A stretch of 24,441 nucleotides of DNA, from positions 1 through 24,441 of the forward strand of contig CAJPVJ010000478.1 of the NCBI GenBank assembly GCA_905397405.1, read 5' to 3'. The DNA is from Oppiella nova. Lineage: Eukaryota; Arthropoda; Arachnida; Sarcoptiformes; Oppiidae. Below, piece after piece: positions 9,272 through 20,301 of the stretch (within the stretch, counting starts at the first letter, position 1; every line of letters starts with the position of its first letter). A model generated the notes under the pieces. That model ran no database searches, was not told the origin of the DNA, and saw only the letters and a list, made by a program, of their open reading frames with translations. A program made the position numbers and the translations under genes.

Positions 9272-9635
9272 TTTTCAAATTTAATAACTAAAACCATTAG
9301 CCTTGAAACTGAACAATTAATTCGCTCATTGATTATAATAATAAAAAACAAGTTTTGCTAGATATGTCCCCGATTCTTTATAGAAATGATAAGTCGTTAC
9401 CTAAACTCTTATACGCAAAATCTTTGGCACTAATGGTAATCAAATGTAGTAATGTTTTAATAGCCATCCATTCAAACAGTCGACTTGTTTGCACACATTT
9501 CTAATAGTGTTTAAAATCCCGAAAAATCAAACTCTCATTCAAAACAAAACTTATGGTTTTGTGCATTCTTTACGACTATTTTTGTATTTTTATTGTGGTT
9601 TTAGTGCATTGTTTAGATTGAGTGCTATTTACGGT
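9272..9635 (+). promoter_or_regulatory. Distal upstream conserved module, copy 4
   Basis: Landmarks TAGCCTTGAAACTGAACAAT, TCCCCGATTCTTTATA, TTACCTAAACTCTTATACGC, AGCCATCCATTCAAACAG, GTCGACTTGTTTGCACACAT and TCTCATTCAAAA recur in order. The block around GTCGACTTGTTTGCACACAT is identical to that before copy 3. Confidence 0.5.
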
Positions 9636-9909
9636 AATAACATATACAGTGATTTTGAGAAAATATAATTAAGTTGTATTCACAGAAATTTATTTTTATT
9701 TAGAAACACGATCGTTGGATACTTTATATAAAGTATATATTTTTCGTGACCTAAAAATATCAATAAAAATATAAGTTTGAAAATTGAAAATATTATTTTT
9801 ATTTTTTGTGTTTCCGTCAGTGTATTCATAATCCAAACTTATTATAATTGTTTAACAATAGTTGAATATAATTAACATGTAATCGATGCATATTATACAT
9901 GAGTTTTCA

Positions 9910-9915
9910 TATAAA
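9910..9915 (+). promoter_or_regulatory. TATA-like element, copy 4
   Basis: TATAAA within GAGTTTTCATATAAACCTGT, 99 bases before the ATG, aligned with the elements of copies 2 and 3. Confidence 0.5.
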
Positions 9916-10008
9916 CCTGTCAAAATACATTACAACTAATGTGTGTTTAATGCAAATTATCATTACGGTTAATGAATAAAATACCCATAATTTACGGCAT
10001 ATCATAAT

Positions 10009-11922
10009 ATGAGTGTTAAAGTATTTCCGAAAGTGTGCGGTGTTTGTGGACATATGGCAATGGGTATGATATAACTTTTATTAAACATTAATTAATTCAA
10101 AAATTTCCTTTTAATACTCTATTTAATAATTGTTATATGAATATACAGGCAAAAACTTTGGTGCCGTATCGTGTGAGCCATGTAAAGCCTTTTTCCGTAG
10201 GAATGCCTTAAAAAATGCTGTAATGTTTGATTTTAATTGCTAAACATTTAATGCTAATTTAATACATTGATTGACATATAGCTAAAATGCCATTTCGATA
10301 ATAAATGCAAAATTGATTCAATCACGAGGAAGTTTTGCTCAAGATGCCGATTAGACAAGTGCCTGGCCATAGGAATGAGAAGGGTATACAATGAAAATGC
10401 ATTAACTCACAAACATTATCAATTAAAATGATTAAAACAAGTTTTATTAATATCAAGGACTGGATACTTAATGAAGAGGAACGGGAGATGAAAAAACTCA
10501 AGCGATTAGAAAACAAAAAGTGGAGGGATAGTCATAATAGTGCTAATAATAGTAGTAATACTAGTATTACATGCGATGAAAGTCCACAATCATTGATAGA
10601 CTCATCTTCGGAAACATCACATGAAAATCACATCTCAAACACCAATCAAACCTTAAATAATGATATTTTATACGAAATACTCGACGACAACAATATCAGC
10701 GCCGATGCCCTCAGCGAACAGATTAGGGATATAGAGACCACTGTTACCAACGATTTCATTGATAATATTGTGGACAATAGCTTTGATAAGCTAAATACCT
10801 CACCACCATATGTGCAACAAATTGCTTGTTATAACGTGTCAAATAAGACCATTGAAAAGGCCGTCGAGTTTGCCGTTTCGGTGATACCTATCGCGCAACC
10901 TCTAGGTCAATGTACCGCTGGTTTCAATGAAAAGGAGATTTATTTAATGAATGAATTGATGGCAACACTCCGACGTCTGGGCAGTCCGTACAGCAGTAAC
11001 AGCAGAAATCTGGACAATATCTATGACTATGACTATCACCAGACTGCTACCACCAAATTTGACAAATGTATCAGAAATGTGACAAAAGCTATGAAAGGGT
11101 TGACGGCATTCAAGAATATCTGTTGTGAGGACCAGATCTCACTACTGAAGTACGGGTGCTTTGATGTCATATTCTTGAGGTCTATCATGTATTTTGATTA
11201 CACGGATAATGTGCTCAAAATTCCTTTGGTTTGTGTTTTTAAATTAGTTTGTATTTAATTTGTGAAATAATTAATTCAAAATTTCATTTTCATAGGACCC
11301 TGATCACTCGGTAGTAATGAAAATCGATATATTGAAAAGCGCTGACTATTTATATCATCCGTTTCTCAATTTTCTACACACAATGTCACACATTTGGGAC
11401 ACCGATCGCAATATAATTCATTTAGTATGAGATTCTACTAATTTATTGCACCTGGTTACTTTTATTAAATATATGAAATTATTTTCCTAGATGACATCAA
11501 TAGCTATGTTCAATCCGGACCGTCCAAACCTTGCTAATAGAGATGTTATCAAGTAATTAATAAGTTTTATTGAGACTTGATTTTTATTTCTTTATCGATT
11601 TCTATATCTTAAACTTTTGACATTTATTTTTCTCATTAATTATTTAACTTTATATTTATTTGTCACACAATATAGACTCCAACAACACATTTATATGCAT
11701 TTATTGCGACGATATTTACAACTCAAGTATCGATCGGAATGTGAGGCAAAATCACGACTTTTAAGGCTAATGAATATAATAATGGATTTAAATGTCTTAA
11801 GAGAGGGTCATAGAAAACATATGATTGAATACACGCCGAAGACATTGATTCCACCACTTCTGGAGGAGGTCTTTGATATGACACCTGATTGTCAGTCAGA
11901 CTATTCGCTCACGAGTTTATAG
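10009..11922 (+). CDS. Nuclear receptor, HR96/NR1J-like, copy 4 (complete)
   Basis: Exons 10009-10063, 10149-10219, 10282-10383, 10458-11228, 11296-11424, 11491-11552, 11676-11922; 1437 nt, 478 residues. The DBD is complete with P-box CEPCKA and start MSVK. Exon 4 has an in-frame six-base duplication near 11027 that makes YDYDYHQ where other copies have YDFHQ or similar. The LBD signature reads MKGLTAFKNICCEDQISLLKYG; the TAFKNI variant is shared with copy 1 rather than with neighbours 2, 3, 5 and 6, which have SAFRD. The LBD entry reads IPIAQPLGQC where others have IPIARPLSEC. Exon 7 is almost identical to that of copies 2 and 6 and ends with AF-2 LLEEVF and a tail of about 14 residues. An in-frame ATG at 10428 in intron 3 is not taken as a start because the upstream DBD exons are intact. 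Confidence 0.9.
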
Positions 11923-12043
11923 TTTTGACTGAATATTGAGTTTTATTTTAAAATAACTTTTACCTCAATTTTAATGTTATATTGTTTTTTAAAACACAAT
12001 GTATTGTAAAATACAAAATCAGTATTATATTTCATTCATAATT

Positions 12044-12570
12044 AGGCATTGTAATGAAATTAATTATATTAGGTTTGCAACTACTCAAATATTAACTAAA
12101 TGTCATATTAAAAAACCACATTAATGATTGATTACAATACACCGGTATATTACAACCATACGTTATATTTTTTCTATTGTATGAAATTAATGGATGCATT
12201 TTATTTATTTAATAATTTCATTTAATAACCAAACAGATGTTAAAAGTTAAAAAAATACAGTTTTTAGCTTCATTTCACTAAACTAAACAATAAACCCTCT
12301 GAAAATAGGCATTGTATTGAAATTAATTATATTAAGCTTGCATGTACTCAAATATTAAATAAATGTCATATTTAAAAACCATATTAGAGATTGATTACAA
12401 TACACCGGTATATTACTGCCATACGTTCAATTTTTTCTATTGTATGACATTAATGGATACATTTTAAAAATTTATTCAATAATTTCATTTAATAACCTTA
12501 CAGATGTTACAAGTTAACAAAATACAGTTTTTAGCTTCTCATTTCACTAAACTAAACAATAAACCCTCTG
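12044..12570. repeat. Direct tandem repeat, two units of about 263 bases
   Basis: Unit 1 is 12044-12306 and unit 2 is 12307-12570. Both run from AGGCATTGTA to AACAATAAACCCTCTG, and share TACAATACACCGGTATATTA, TTTTTTCTATTGTATGA and ATTTCATTTAATAACC. The units differ by scattered substitutions and small indels, so the duplication is not brand new. No open frame spans it. Confidence 0.85.
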
Positions 12571-12809
12571 CACATGAGTTATATTTAAATACACCTGGAT
12601 TACAACTTTAAATTATATAATTTTATGTAGAAGTAGATTGGGTTTAATAGTAACTTTAGGGAATGTAATTTTCACAATTTTCCGTAAAAGTGTATAATAT
12701 GCACGGGAATATTTTGTTTTCAACACCTAATGCTAGAATTCATGAACCGTGAATTTAAACAATATGATTGTGAATGAAATACAAAAACAAGTTTTTGTAA
12801 TTGTAATTC

Positions 12810-13056
12810 AGTAGCCAAACTCTTATCTACGCAAACTCTTGTGATAATGATTGTTATTGTTTGTTTGCTAGCAATCCAATTAAAACGATAGACTGACTTT
12901 GCTCAATTGACTTTTTTTATGGCACATTTCTAGTAGTGGCAACATTCAAAACTAAACTCAACTCTTATTCAAAAACAATTTCTGGTTTTATGTATTCTTT
13001 ACGTGTTTTGTATTTGATTTTTTAGTGCATTATTAAGATTGACTGCTATTTATGGC
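12810..13056 (+). promoter_or_regulatory. Upstream conserved module, first partial copy before copy 5
   Basis: Shares GCCAAACTCTTATCTACGCA, ACTCTTGTGATAATGATT, CACATTTCTAGTAGTG, CTCTTATTCAAAAACAATTT, GTATTCTTTACG and TTAAGATTGACTGCTATTTA with the modules of copies 2-4, but lacks the CCCCGATTCTATATA block. It lies about 1.0 kb before the copy 5 start, too far to match the usual spacing. Confidence 0.4.
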
Positions 13057-13589
13057 TAACTATATACCAGTATAGTACGTATAATATTTAATTTTTAAAT
13101 ATACAGTATAGGTTGTAATGAGCCTAATTATATGCACAATAAGGAATCCAAAATAAATCCCATATTTTAAAAGAATATTAAAAATTGTTTATAATATAAT
13201 TTTATAAAAATATTTATTTGATTAATTACTTTGTATATTCAAATACTGTGAACCGGTAGTAAATTAGTTGTAATTGTTATGTTGACATTTTACTAAATAA
13301 ACTAACACATATTACTTTATTCGATAAATAGTGTCATAAAATGCACCTGTATTATTTCTTAATCTCCCATATAATTTTTATATAGACATTTAATCTAGTA
13401 ATTTTTTATAAGTTTACAATTAATACGATTTTTAAAGAAAATAATAAAATAAAATTTAGCAGATATAAGTTATTAACTTACCTTAACTTAAATATTCTGT
13501 ATTATCTCATGTGAAATTCAAATCTTAATAACTAATAATTAGTTGTTTATTAGCAATTATTGTATATTTTATTTTTAATATGTTGTGTT

Positions 13590-13745
13590 TAGTCTACTCG
13601 TTTTGCACACATTTCTTGTAGCGTATAAAATAACTCAAAAACTATTTACAAATGAATTCTCATTCAAAAACTTCTGGTTCTGTGTATTCTTTATGACTGT
13701 TTTTGAAGTGTATTGTTTAAGTGTATTATTAAATGTCGACTGCAA
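13590..13745 (+). promoter_or_regulatory. Upstream conserved module, second partial copy before copy 5
   Basis: Repeats the second half of the module: GTCTACTCGTTTTGCACACA, TTTCTTGTAGCG, CTCATTCAAAAACTTCTGGT, GTGTATTCTTTATGACTG and TATTATTAAATGTCGACTGC. Its spacing to the copy 5 ATG (about 330 bases) is close to that of the other genes, so this is probably the module belonging to copy 5. Confidence 0.45.
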
Positions 13746-13911
13746 ATCTCAATAAATATATTAAATAATATTAATAAGATTGGTGTGAAACGCTTTAGTA
13801 TTAGAAATATTAAATTAACAATATAATCAAAAATTAAGTTTGCCTAAAAATTAATAATATAAATATTAAAAATGAACATTATATATTTTGTGGTTGTTAG
13901 CCATATGTGTT

Positions 13912-13917
13912 TATAAA
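13912..13917 (+). promoter_or_regulatory. TATA-like element, copy 5
   Basis: TATAAA in GTGTTTATAAACTC, 166 bases before the preferred ATG (151 before the upstream in-frame ATG). The match to the blocks in copies 2-4 is weaker. Confidence 0.3.
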
Positions 13918-14077
13918 CTCAATTTTATTTAAACTGTTACCGTATTTGAAAATAATTTGTGTTTAATCGATACCTGCTAGATATATTTTAATAACAAATC
14001 ATCGTTATTAAAAGCGATTAATAATAATTATTATTATATAAATAAAATTCATATATTAATAAATGTCACTACAAAGT

Positions 14078-15867
14078 ATGAATGACAAGGGATATCTAAA
14101 AGTATGCGGTGTTTGTGGGTATATAGCAATTGGTATGATAAAAATAATTATACACTGATTAATTCAATCCCTAATTAATATATTTATTATATTAAAAATT
14201 AGGCAAAAACTTTGGTGCCGTATCGTGTGAGCCCTGCAAAGCCTTTTTCCGTAGGAATGCGTTGAAAACTACTGTAAACATAGTTATATTATTTGTTATT
14301 AAATTTATAGTAATTGTTTGATTGTCTAAAATAATAGCTTATATGCCATTACGACAATAAATGCAAAATTGATTCAGTCACTAGAAAGTTTTGCCCAAAG
14401 TGTCGATTAGACAAATGCCTGGCCATTGGAATGAGACAGGTATTGACTCACAGGAAATAAATTAGAAATTAAAATAAGTTTATTTTGATTACCAAGGACT
14501 GGTTACTAAATGAAGAGGACCGGGAGATGAAAAGACTTAAAATATTAATAAATAAGAAACGAAAAAATAGTAGCAGTAACACACATATTAGCGATGAGAG
14601 TATAAAATCATTACCAGACACATACTATGGACATCAAATTTTAAACACCAATAATACCACATATAATGATATTTTGAATGAAATACTCGAAGACAATAAT
14701 ATCAGTACCGATGCCCTCAGCGAACAGATTAGAGATATAGACAGCACTGTTACCAACGGATTCATCGATAATATTGTGGACAATAGTCTTAATAACTCAA
14801 CCAATTTACCAAATAATCAACAAATTAGTATTAATAGTAATAACTCACAAATTGGTTATAATGTGTCAAATGAGACAATCGAAAAGGCCGTAGAGTTCGC
14901 CTATCGGGTGATACCTATCGCCCGACCTCTAAGTGAATGCAACACTGGTTTCAATGAAAAGGAGACTTATTTAATGAATGAATTGATGACATGCACTCAG
15001 TTTATGTATACTCCTAAGAGTAATACAAACAAATATTTGGATAATATGTATGACTTTCATAAGTCACTTAACATTAAGTATGACCGATGTATCAGAAATG
15101 TGATCAAAGCGGTGAAAGGGTTGTCCGCATTCAGAGATGTCTGTGAGTCCGACCAGATCTCACTACTAAAGTACGGGTGCTTTGAAGTCACATTCTTGAG
15201 GTCTATCATGTTTTTTGATTACACAAATAACTCGCTCAAAATTTCTATGGTTTGTACCATTAGCTTGCATTTAATTATTAGTAAATTACTGAAAAGCTTT
15301 AATAATTGTTGTATTGTCTCATAGGACCAGGATCATTCGATTGTATTGAAAATGGATTTTTTGAAAAATTTTGATAATTTTTATCAGCCATTTAGCAAGT
15401 TTTTACACAAGTTATCAAGCATTTGGGACACCGATCACAATATTATTCATTTGGTATTAACTATATGTCATATTAAATGTTTCACATTATCTAAAATTAA
15501 TTTATTCGTAGATGTCCTCAATAGTTATGTTCAATCCGGATAATCCAAACCTTGCTAATAGAGATTATGTCAAGTAACTTAATACATTTGTGACATTTGA
15601 TTGTTTAGAGATGTTTTAATATAACATAATTTTGATTTATTTGTCACACAATATAGACTCCAACAACACATTTATATGCATTTATTGCTTAGATATTTAC
15701 AACTCAAGTATCGATCAGAATGTGAGGCAAAGTCACGATTCTTGAGACTAATGAATGTAATCACGGGTTTAAATGTCTTAAGAGAGGCTCAGAGGAAGCT
15801 TATAATGGAAGAAACGCCAAAGACTTTGATTCAGCCACTTCTGCAGGAGGTCTTTGATGACACCTGA
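14078..15867 (+). CDS. Nuclear receptor, HR96/NR1J-like, copy 5 (complete, shortened tail)
   Basis: Exons 14078-14132, 14203-14273, 14338-14439, 14497-15249, 15325-15453, 15512-15573, 15657-15867; 1383 nt, 460 residues. An upstream in-frame ATG at 14063 would add five residues (MSLQS); 14078 is preferred because it matches the start of the other copies. All zinc cysteines are present, P-box CEPCKA. The second module begins LICHYD and the DBD ends GMRQ instead of GMRR, removing one basic residue at the start of the extension. The LBD signature is AFRDVCESDQISLLKYG. Exon 7 has lost two bases compared with its sisters (GATGACACC where they read GATATGACACC, near 15855), so the frame shifts directly after the AF-2 helix LLQEVF and stops at once (FDDT). 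The receptor core is untouched, so this is scored as a functional-looking gene and not a pseudogene. The spacer in front carries two copies of the upstream conserved module. Confidence 0.88.
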
Positions 15868-16299
15868 ATGTCAGTCAAACTAACTTAATCACAAATACTT
15901 AGTAACGTACTCAGTATTCAAGTTACATAACATTATGTAATTTTCATTTTTATAATAATTTATAAATTATAATTTATACTATATTTTAATTACATTATCA
16001 ATAGATTCTACGTTACAATCATTGTAAAAATCAGTTATACTTCAAATATTAACTAATTATAGATTTGGTTAATTTATTTAATATACCTTTATTTTTTCAG
16101 ATATGATAAAAATATTTTAATAATAAGTTTATAATAATTAAAATTTTTTGAATTTGTAAAACATTTATCACAAAAAAATTCTGACTTAAAATTAATTATA
16201 CCTAACATTCATTTGCATTGATAAATTAAGCCTAACATTACTTAATTTATCATTACACAGTAAATTACGAAATCTTACGCTCTGTGCAATCGTATAATT

Positions 16300-16530
16300 T
16301 TTTATTCATTAGATAAAACTTACACGCAAACTCTGAGTGAAAATGTAGCATCGACAATTTTATTTTTAATAGCATTTTTTTTAACGCAGTGTACAAATGT
16401 AAAAATGTACAAATTTTTGTATGTTTAAAAAATACATTCAATAATTTTTAATTCTTTGTATTTCCTACAACTATTTTTTGAATATTTTTGTGTGATTTAG
16501 TGCATTATCAAGAATGACTTCTTTTATCAT
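16300..16530 (+). promoter_or_regulatory. Distal upstream conserved module, copy 6 (degenerate)
   Basis: Only scattered landmarks remain: ACTTACACGCAAACTCTGAG, TTTTAATAGCATT, TTTAAAAAATACATTCAA and TTAGTGCATTATCAAGAATG. The CCCCGATTCTATATA and TTGTTTGCACA blocks are missing, so any shared control is likely weaker or changed in copy 6. Confidence 0.3.
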
Positions 16531-16746
16531 TTAATATATCGTTTAAACTTAAACATCAAGAATATATTATTATATTTTATTGACAATATTACTAACTTGA
16601 AATCACTGCTATATTAAATATAAATCATATGAAACTGTTATTGGTATAGACATTAATAAATTCTCTATTTAAATGTCAACAGTATTTTTGTTTTGCTTTA
16701 TTTATATGGTTGCTCATTTTATTTAAAGCATAAATTCGTGTCTCCA

Positions 16747-16752
16747 TATAAA
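16747..16752 (+). promoter_or_regulatory. TATA-like element, copy 6
   Basis: TATAAA in GTGTCTCCATATAAATATTT, 126 bases before the ATG. The left half aligns with GAGTTTCCATATAAAC of copy 3. Confidence 0.4.
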
Positions 16753-16872
16753 TATTTCATGCAACCAAATATTTAACAACATTTTTGCAAATTTCTAGAA
16801 TAATAGTAATGATTATAGTGTTACTATGATACAGTATATAATAAATATACATAGTTTGTGGTAAATCATAAC

Positions 16873-18869
16873 ATGAGTGACCGGGGACATTCCAAAGTTT
16901 GTGGTGTTTGTGGATATACAGCAATGGGTAAGATATTGATTCCTTACATTTTGAGTGCTAGGTAGTCTAAATTACTGTATATCCTCATAGTAACACGAGA
17001 TGTAGTAAAAACCTCATGTTTGATAAAAGCTATCCTGATGTAAATAGATATTTATTGTTCATAACTATTAATAATTATATGAATATTTAGGCAAAAACTT
17101 CGGCGCCTTATCGTGTGAGCCCTGCAAAGCCTTTTTCCGACGAAATGCTCTCAAAACTACTGTAAAACTCTTTAATTGTATTTGTTATCAATGTAATCAT
17201 CATTTAAATAATTGCCTCGTTTACTAAATCATAGCTCAAATGTCATTTCGACAATAACTGCAAAATTAATGAAATCACGCGAAAGTTTTGCACAAAGTGT
17301 CGATTAGAGAAATGCCTGGCCATTGGAATGAGGCGGGTATGAATTAAAATGCACAAGGTCATAATTATAATTATTAAACCAAGTTTTATATTATTAAGGA
17401 CTGGCTATTAAATGAAGAGGAACGGGATATGAAAAGACTTAGGATATTAGAAAACAAAAAGAAAAAGGGAAATAGTTTTAATAGTAATACTAGCGATGAA
17501 AGTCCCAAATCATTGATAGACAGGTCACCGGAAGCATTGCATGAAAATCACATCTCAAACACCATTAATACCACAAATAGTGATATATTATGTGAAATAC
17601 TCGATGACAACAATTTTAGTGCCGATGCTCTCAACCGACAGATTATGGACATAGAGTGCATTCTTGACAATGGTTTCAATGAGAAAAATAGTTTTGAAAA
17701 CACAAACAATTTGTTAAATGATCAACAAATTAGTTGTTATAATAATTGCAATGAAATTACTTCACAAACGGATTACGAAGTGTCAAACGAGACGATCGAA
17801 AAGGCGGTCGAGTTTGCCGTTTCAGTGATACCTATAGCCAGACCTCAACGGGAATTCAACACTGGTTTCAATGAAAAGGAAATTTATTTAATGAATGAAT
17901 TGATGAGATGGTCTCAGTTTATGTGCACTCCTCACATAAGTTATGTAAACAAAAATCTGGATAATATGTATGAGTTTTATCAGTATTTTACTAGCAAACA
18001 GGTCAGATCAATCACAGACCTGACAAAAACAGTGAAAGGGTTGTCCGCATTCAGGGATATTTGCTGTGAGGACCAGATCTCACTACTGAAGTACGGGTGC
18101 TTTGAAGTCATATTCTTGCGGACTATCGTGTATTTTGATTGCACGGATAATACGCTCAAACTTCCTTTGGTTTGTGCCATTAGTTTACATTTATTATATT
18201 AATAAGTTTATTAGATTTTCATTTTGTTATAGGATCGTTATCACACGATGATATTGAGCATGGATTTTTTGAAAAATGTTGACTATATATATCACCCATA
18301 TAGAAATTTTGTTCAAAAATTTTCACGCATTTGGGACACCGATCGCATTATACTTAATTTGGTACTAGTATATAGTTACTAGAATACAAATTCTTAATTT
18401 ATAATTATTACCAAATTATTTAATGTCATAGATGTCGTCAATAATTCTGTTCAATCCGGATCATCCTAACCTTGTTAATAAAGATGTCATAAAGTAATTA
18501 ATAAGTTTATTTGAGATTTGATTTTTATTTCTTTATCGATTGATATTTCGCAAATTTTTCACATCTATTATATATATTGTATATTTTTATTATTATTTTT
18601 AGACTCACATTAATTGATTGACTTTATGTTTATTTGTCACACAATATAGACTCCAACAACACATTTATATGCATTTATTGCGACGATATTTACAACTCAA
18701 GTATCGATCGGAATGTGAGGCAATGTCGCGATTCTTGAGACTAATGAATATAATAATGGATTTAAATGTCTTAAGAGAGGCTCAGAGGAAGAATACAATG
18801 GAAGACACGCCGAAGACATTGATTCCACCACTTCTGGAGGAGGTCTTTGATATGACACCTGTTTGTTAA
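16873..18869 (+). CDS. Nuclear receptor, HR96/NR1J-like, copy 6 (complete)
   Basis: Exons 16873-16927, 17091-17161, 17235-17336, 17399-18169, 18233-18361, 18432-18493, 18650-18869; 1410 nt, 469 residues. Start MSDRGHSKVC. The DBD is complete with P-box CEPCKA. Its D-box region has NNC where copies 2-5 have NKC, a trait shared with copy 7, and it reads CRLEKC where the others read CRLDKC. Intron 1 is the longest of the set (163 bases) and its donor is GTAAGA rather than GTATGA. In the LBD, helix 2-3 has diverged (QYFTSKQVRSITDLTKTVKG), while AFRDICCEDQISLLKYG is kept. In exon 6, NLVNKDVIK replaces NLANRDVIK. A stop after TPVC shortens the tail by eleven residues compared with copies 2-4. Intron 3 contains AAGGTCA (17355-17361), a sequence of nuclear-receptor half-site type. 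Confidence 0.9.
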
Positions 18870-18911
18870 TCAGACTATTGTATATTATACGCGCAGTCAT
18901 TGATACCAAGA

Positions 18912-18917
18912 AATAAA
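18912..18917 (+). terminator. Candidate poly(A) signal of copy 6
   Basis: AATAAA 43 bases after the stop codon, in a 3' flank shared with copy 7, where the hexamer keeps the same position. Conservation in both copies supports it, though AATAAA is common by chance here. Confidence 0.5.
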
Positions 18918-19514
18918 AATATTATTTTTATAATATATTTTAGTTAATGTTAAGCAATTGTTTGGCTAAAATGTGAAACGTGTATTTATTGTATTCATAC
19001 TAATTATGTTAAAATGGTTATATAAGTACAAATAAACCCAGAGTCACATAGTTTAAAAGCAAATAAAAATTGATTACTTTATCATTTTGTGTATAACTTA
19101 TCTTGTTTTTAAAAAACATGTTGAATTTTTTCATTTTGATATAATATTCAGTTTATTAACTATAATATACTTAACTCTAAATAAATAGAAATTTTACAAT
19201 TAAACACACTTTATCCATATGTCTAATTAGTTAACCTTTAATCAGCCCTTAAACTCCAATAAACATTATAAAAAATTATGCAATGTAAAATATGTTCACA
19301 AACCAACAGTAAATTACTAACAGTCGTTAAACTTTTAACCTGACAAACTTATATAAAATATAATATAACAACATTTAATAACCAACAATAATATATGTAT
19401 TTGTTTAAGCCATAATAATATTTCAAGAAATAATATTTATGAAATAGAAATTAATCTCAATTGCCAAATAGTTAACACTTATTTAAATATCATTTTCAAA
19501 TAAATCATAGTTTG

Positions 19515-20080
19515 CTTTCCTTTTATTACTTACAAAATACTTTAAGACTACATAAATTGTTTAGTTAATGAAAAAATAACTATTATGCAAATGGGAAATG
19601 AGGTAAAATTTCATTTGATATTAAAATATTTAAATGACTTTACAATTCCGAATGAATTACTAAATATAAATATTTCCATTAAGTAATGAAAAGTTTGACC
19701 AGACTTTGGAAAGGTATGCAATTATTTTTGCTAAAAGTCGCACAATATTTGTATTCAAGACTATTTTCGAGTTCATTAACCATTGAATTAATTTTTCCTT
19801 ATATTTTATTTGTCATTAAAAAAATAAACGATATGTTGATATATTTATAATGAGTAGTTTATCACCAGTACTAATATTTTTATGCATATTGCTAATAATT
19901 ATCATAATTATCACTTTATAATTTAAATTATTTTATAAACAGACTTGAATGGATTGTGATAATATTTCAATTGCAAAATACAAATACAGGTACAGTATTA
20001 CTTAAATACACATTAATATAGATGAGTGTGGTTCATTATGTTTTTGGGTTAAACCAAATTTGGATATTGTGAAGTTACTA
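19515..20080. repeat. Spacer repeat type B, second copy
   Basis: The counterpart of about 4585-5160, running from CTTTCCTTTTATTACTTAC through ATTAAGTAATGAAA and AAACGATATGTTGATATATT to TGTTTTTGGGTTAAACCA. The inverted repeat has one mismatch in its left arm here (TGGTTCA). Confidence 0.65.
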
Positions 20081-20301
20081 TACTCTATTATTACTACAAT
20101 TTACTGTAGTAAAAATTAGTATGACTTATGAAACTTTAATTTTACAATTTTAAAGACAGTATTAAAAGTAACGTACTTTGGAGGATTAAATATAATTTGA
20201 TTATTATAAATATTTATAGTATATTAAAATTTAAATAGCAATTACGAACTATAAATATTAATAAATAAATGCGATACGTTAGAAACACAAAAAAATGTTA
20301 G

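Larger units (their letters stand above)
8407..10008. other. Spacer between copies 3 and 4
   Basis: No supported gene. The first part (8407-8640) resembles the 3' flank of copy 4, with AATAAA near 8607. Then come an AT-rich stretch without clear structure (about 8640-8886), spacer repeat type A (about 8887-9271), the distal upstream module (about 9272-9635), a stretch with the GATCGTTGGATA motif near 9708, and a TATA-like element at 9910. Confidence 0.7.
11923..14077. other. Spacer between copies 4 and 5
   Basis: The longest spacer, with no supported gene. It holds the 3' flank of copy 4, a two-unit 263-base tandem repeat (12044-12570), a first partial upstream module (about 12810-13056), about 530 bases of AT-rich sequence without clear structure, a second partial upstream module (about 13590-13745), and a TATA-like element at 13912. 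Spacer types A and B are absent. Confidence 0.7.
15868..16872. other. Spacer between copies 5 and 6
   Basis: The shortest spacer, with no supported gene. It has a weak, degenerate upstream module (about 16300-16530: TTACACGCAAACTCTGAGTG, ATACATTCAATAATTTTTAA, TTAGTGCATTATCAAGAATG) and a TATA-like element at 16747. Spacer types A and B are absent. A small direct repeat occurs near 16199-16247 (ACCTAACATTCATTTGCATT and GCCTAACATTACTTAATTTA). The rest is AT-rich with nothing I can assign. Confidence 0.65.

Noticed and set aside
10428-10457. ATG in intron 3 of copy 4 as start of an LBD-only receptor
   Set aside because: The upstream DBD exons are intact with proper splice sites, and the other copies have no ATG there; an alternative promoter cannot be ruled out but is not supported.
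14078-15867. Copy 5 as a pseudogene
   Set aside because: All splice sites, zinc cysteines and the LBD to AF-2 are intact; only the residues after AF-2 are lost.
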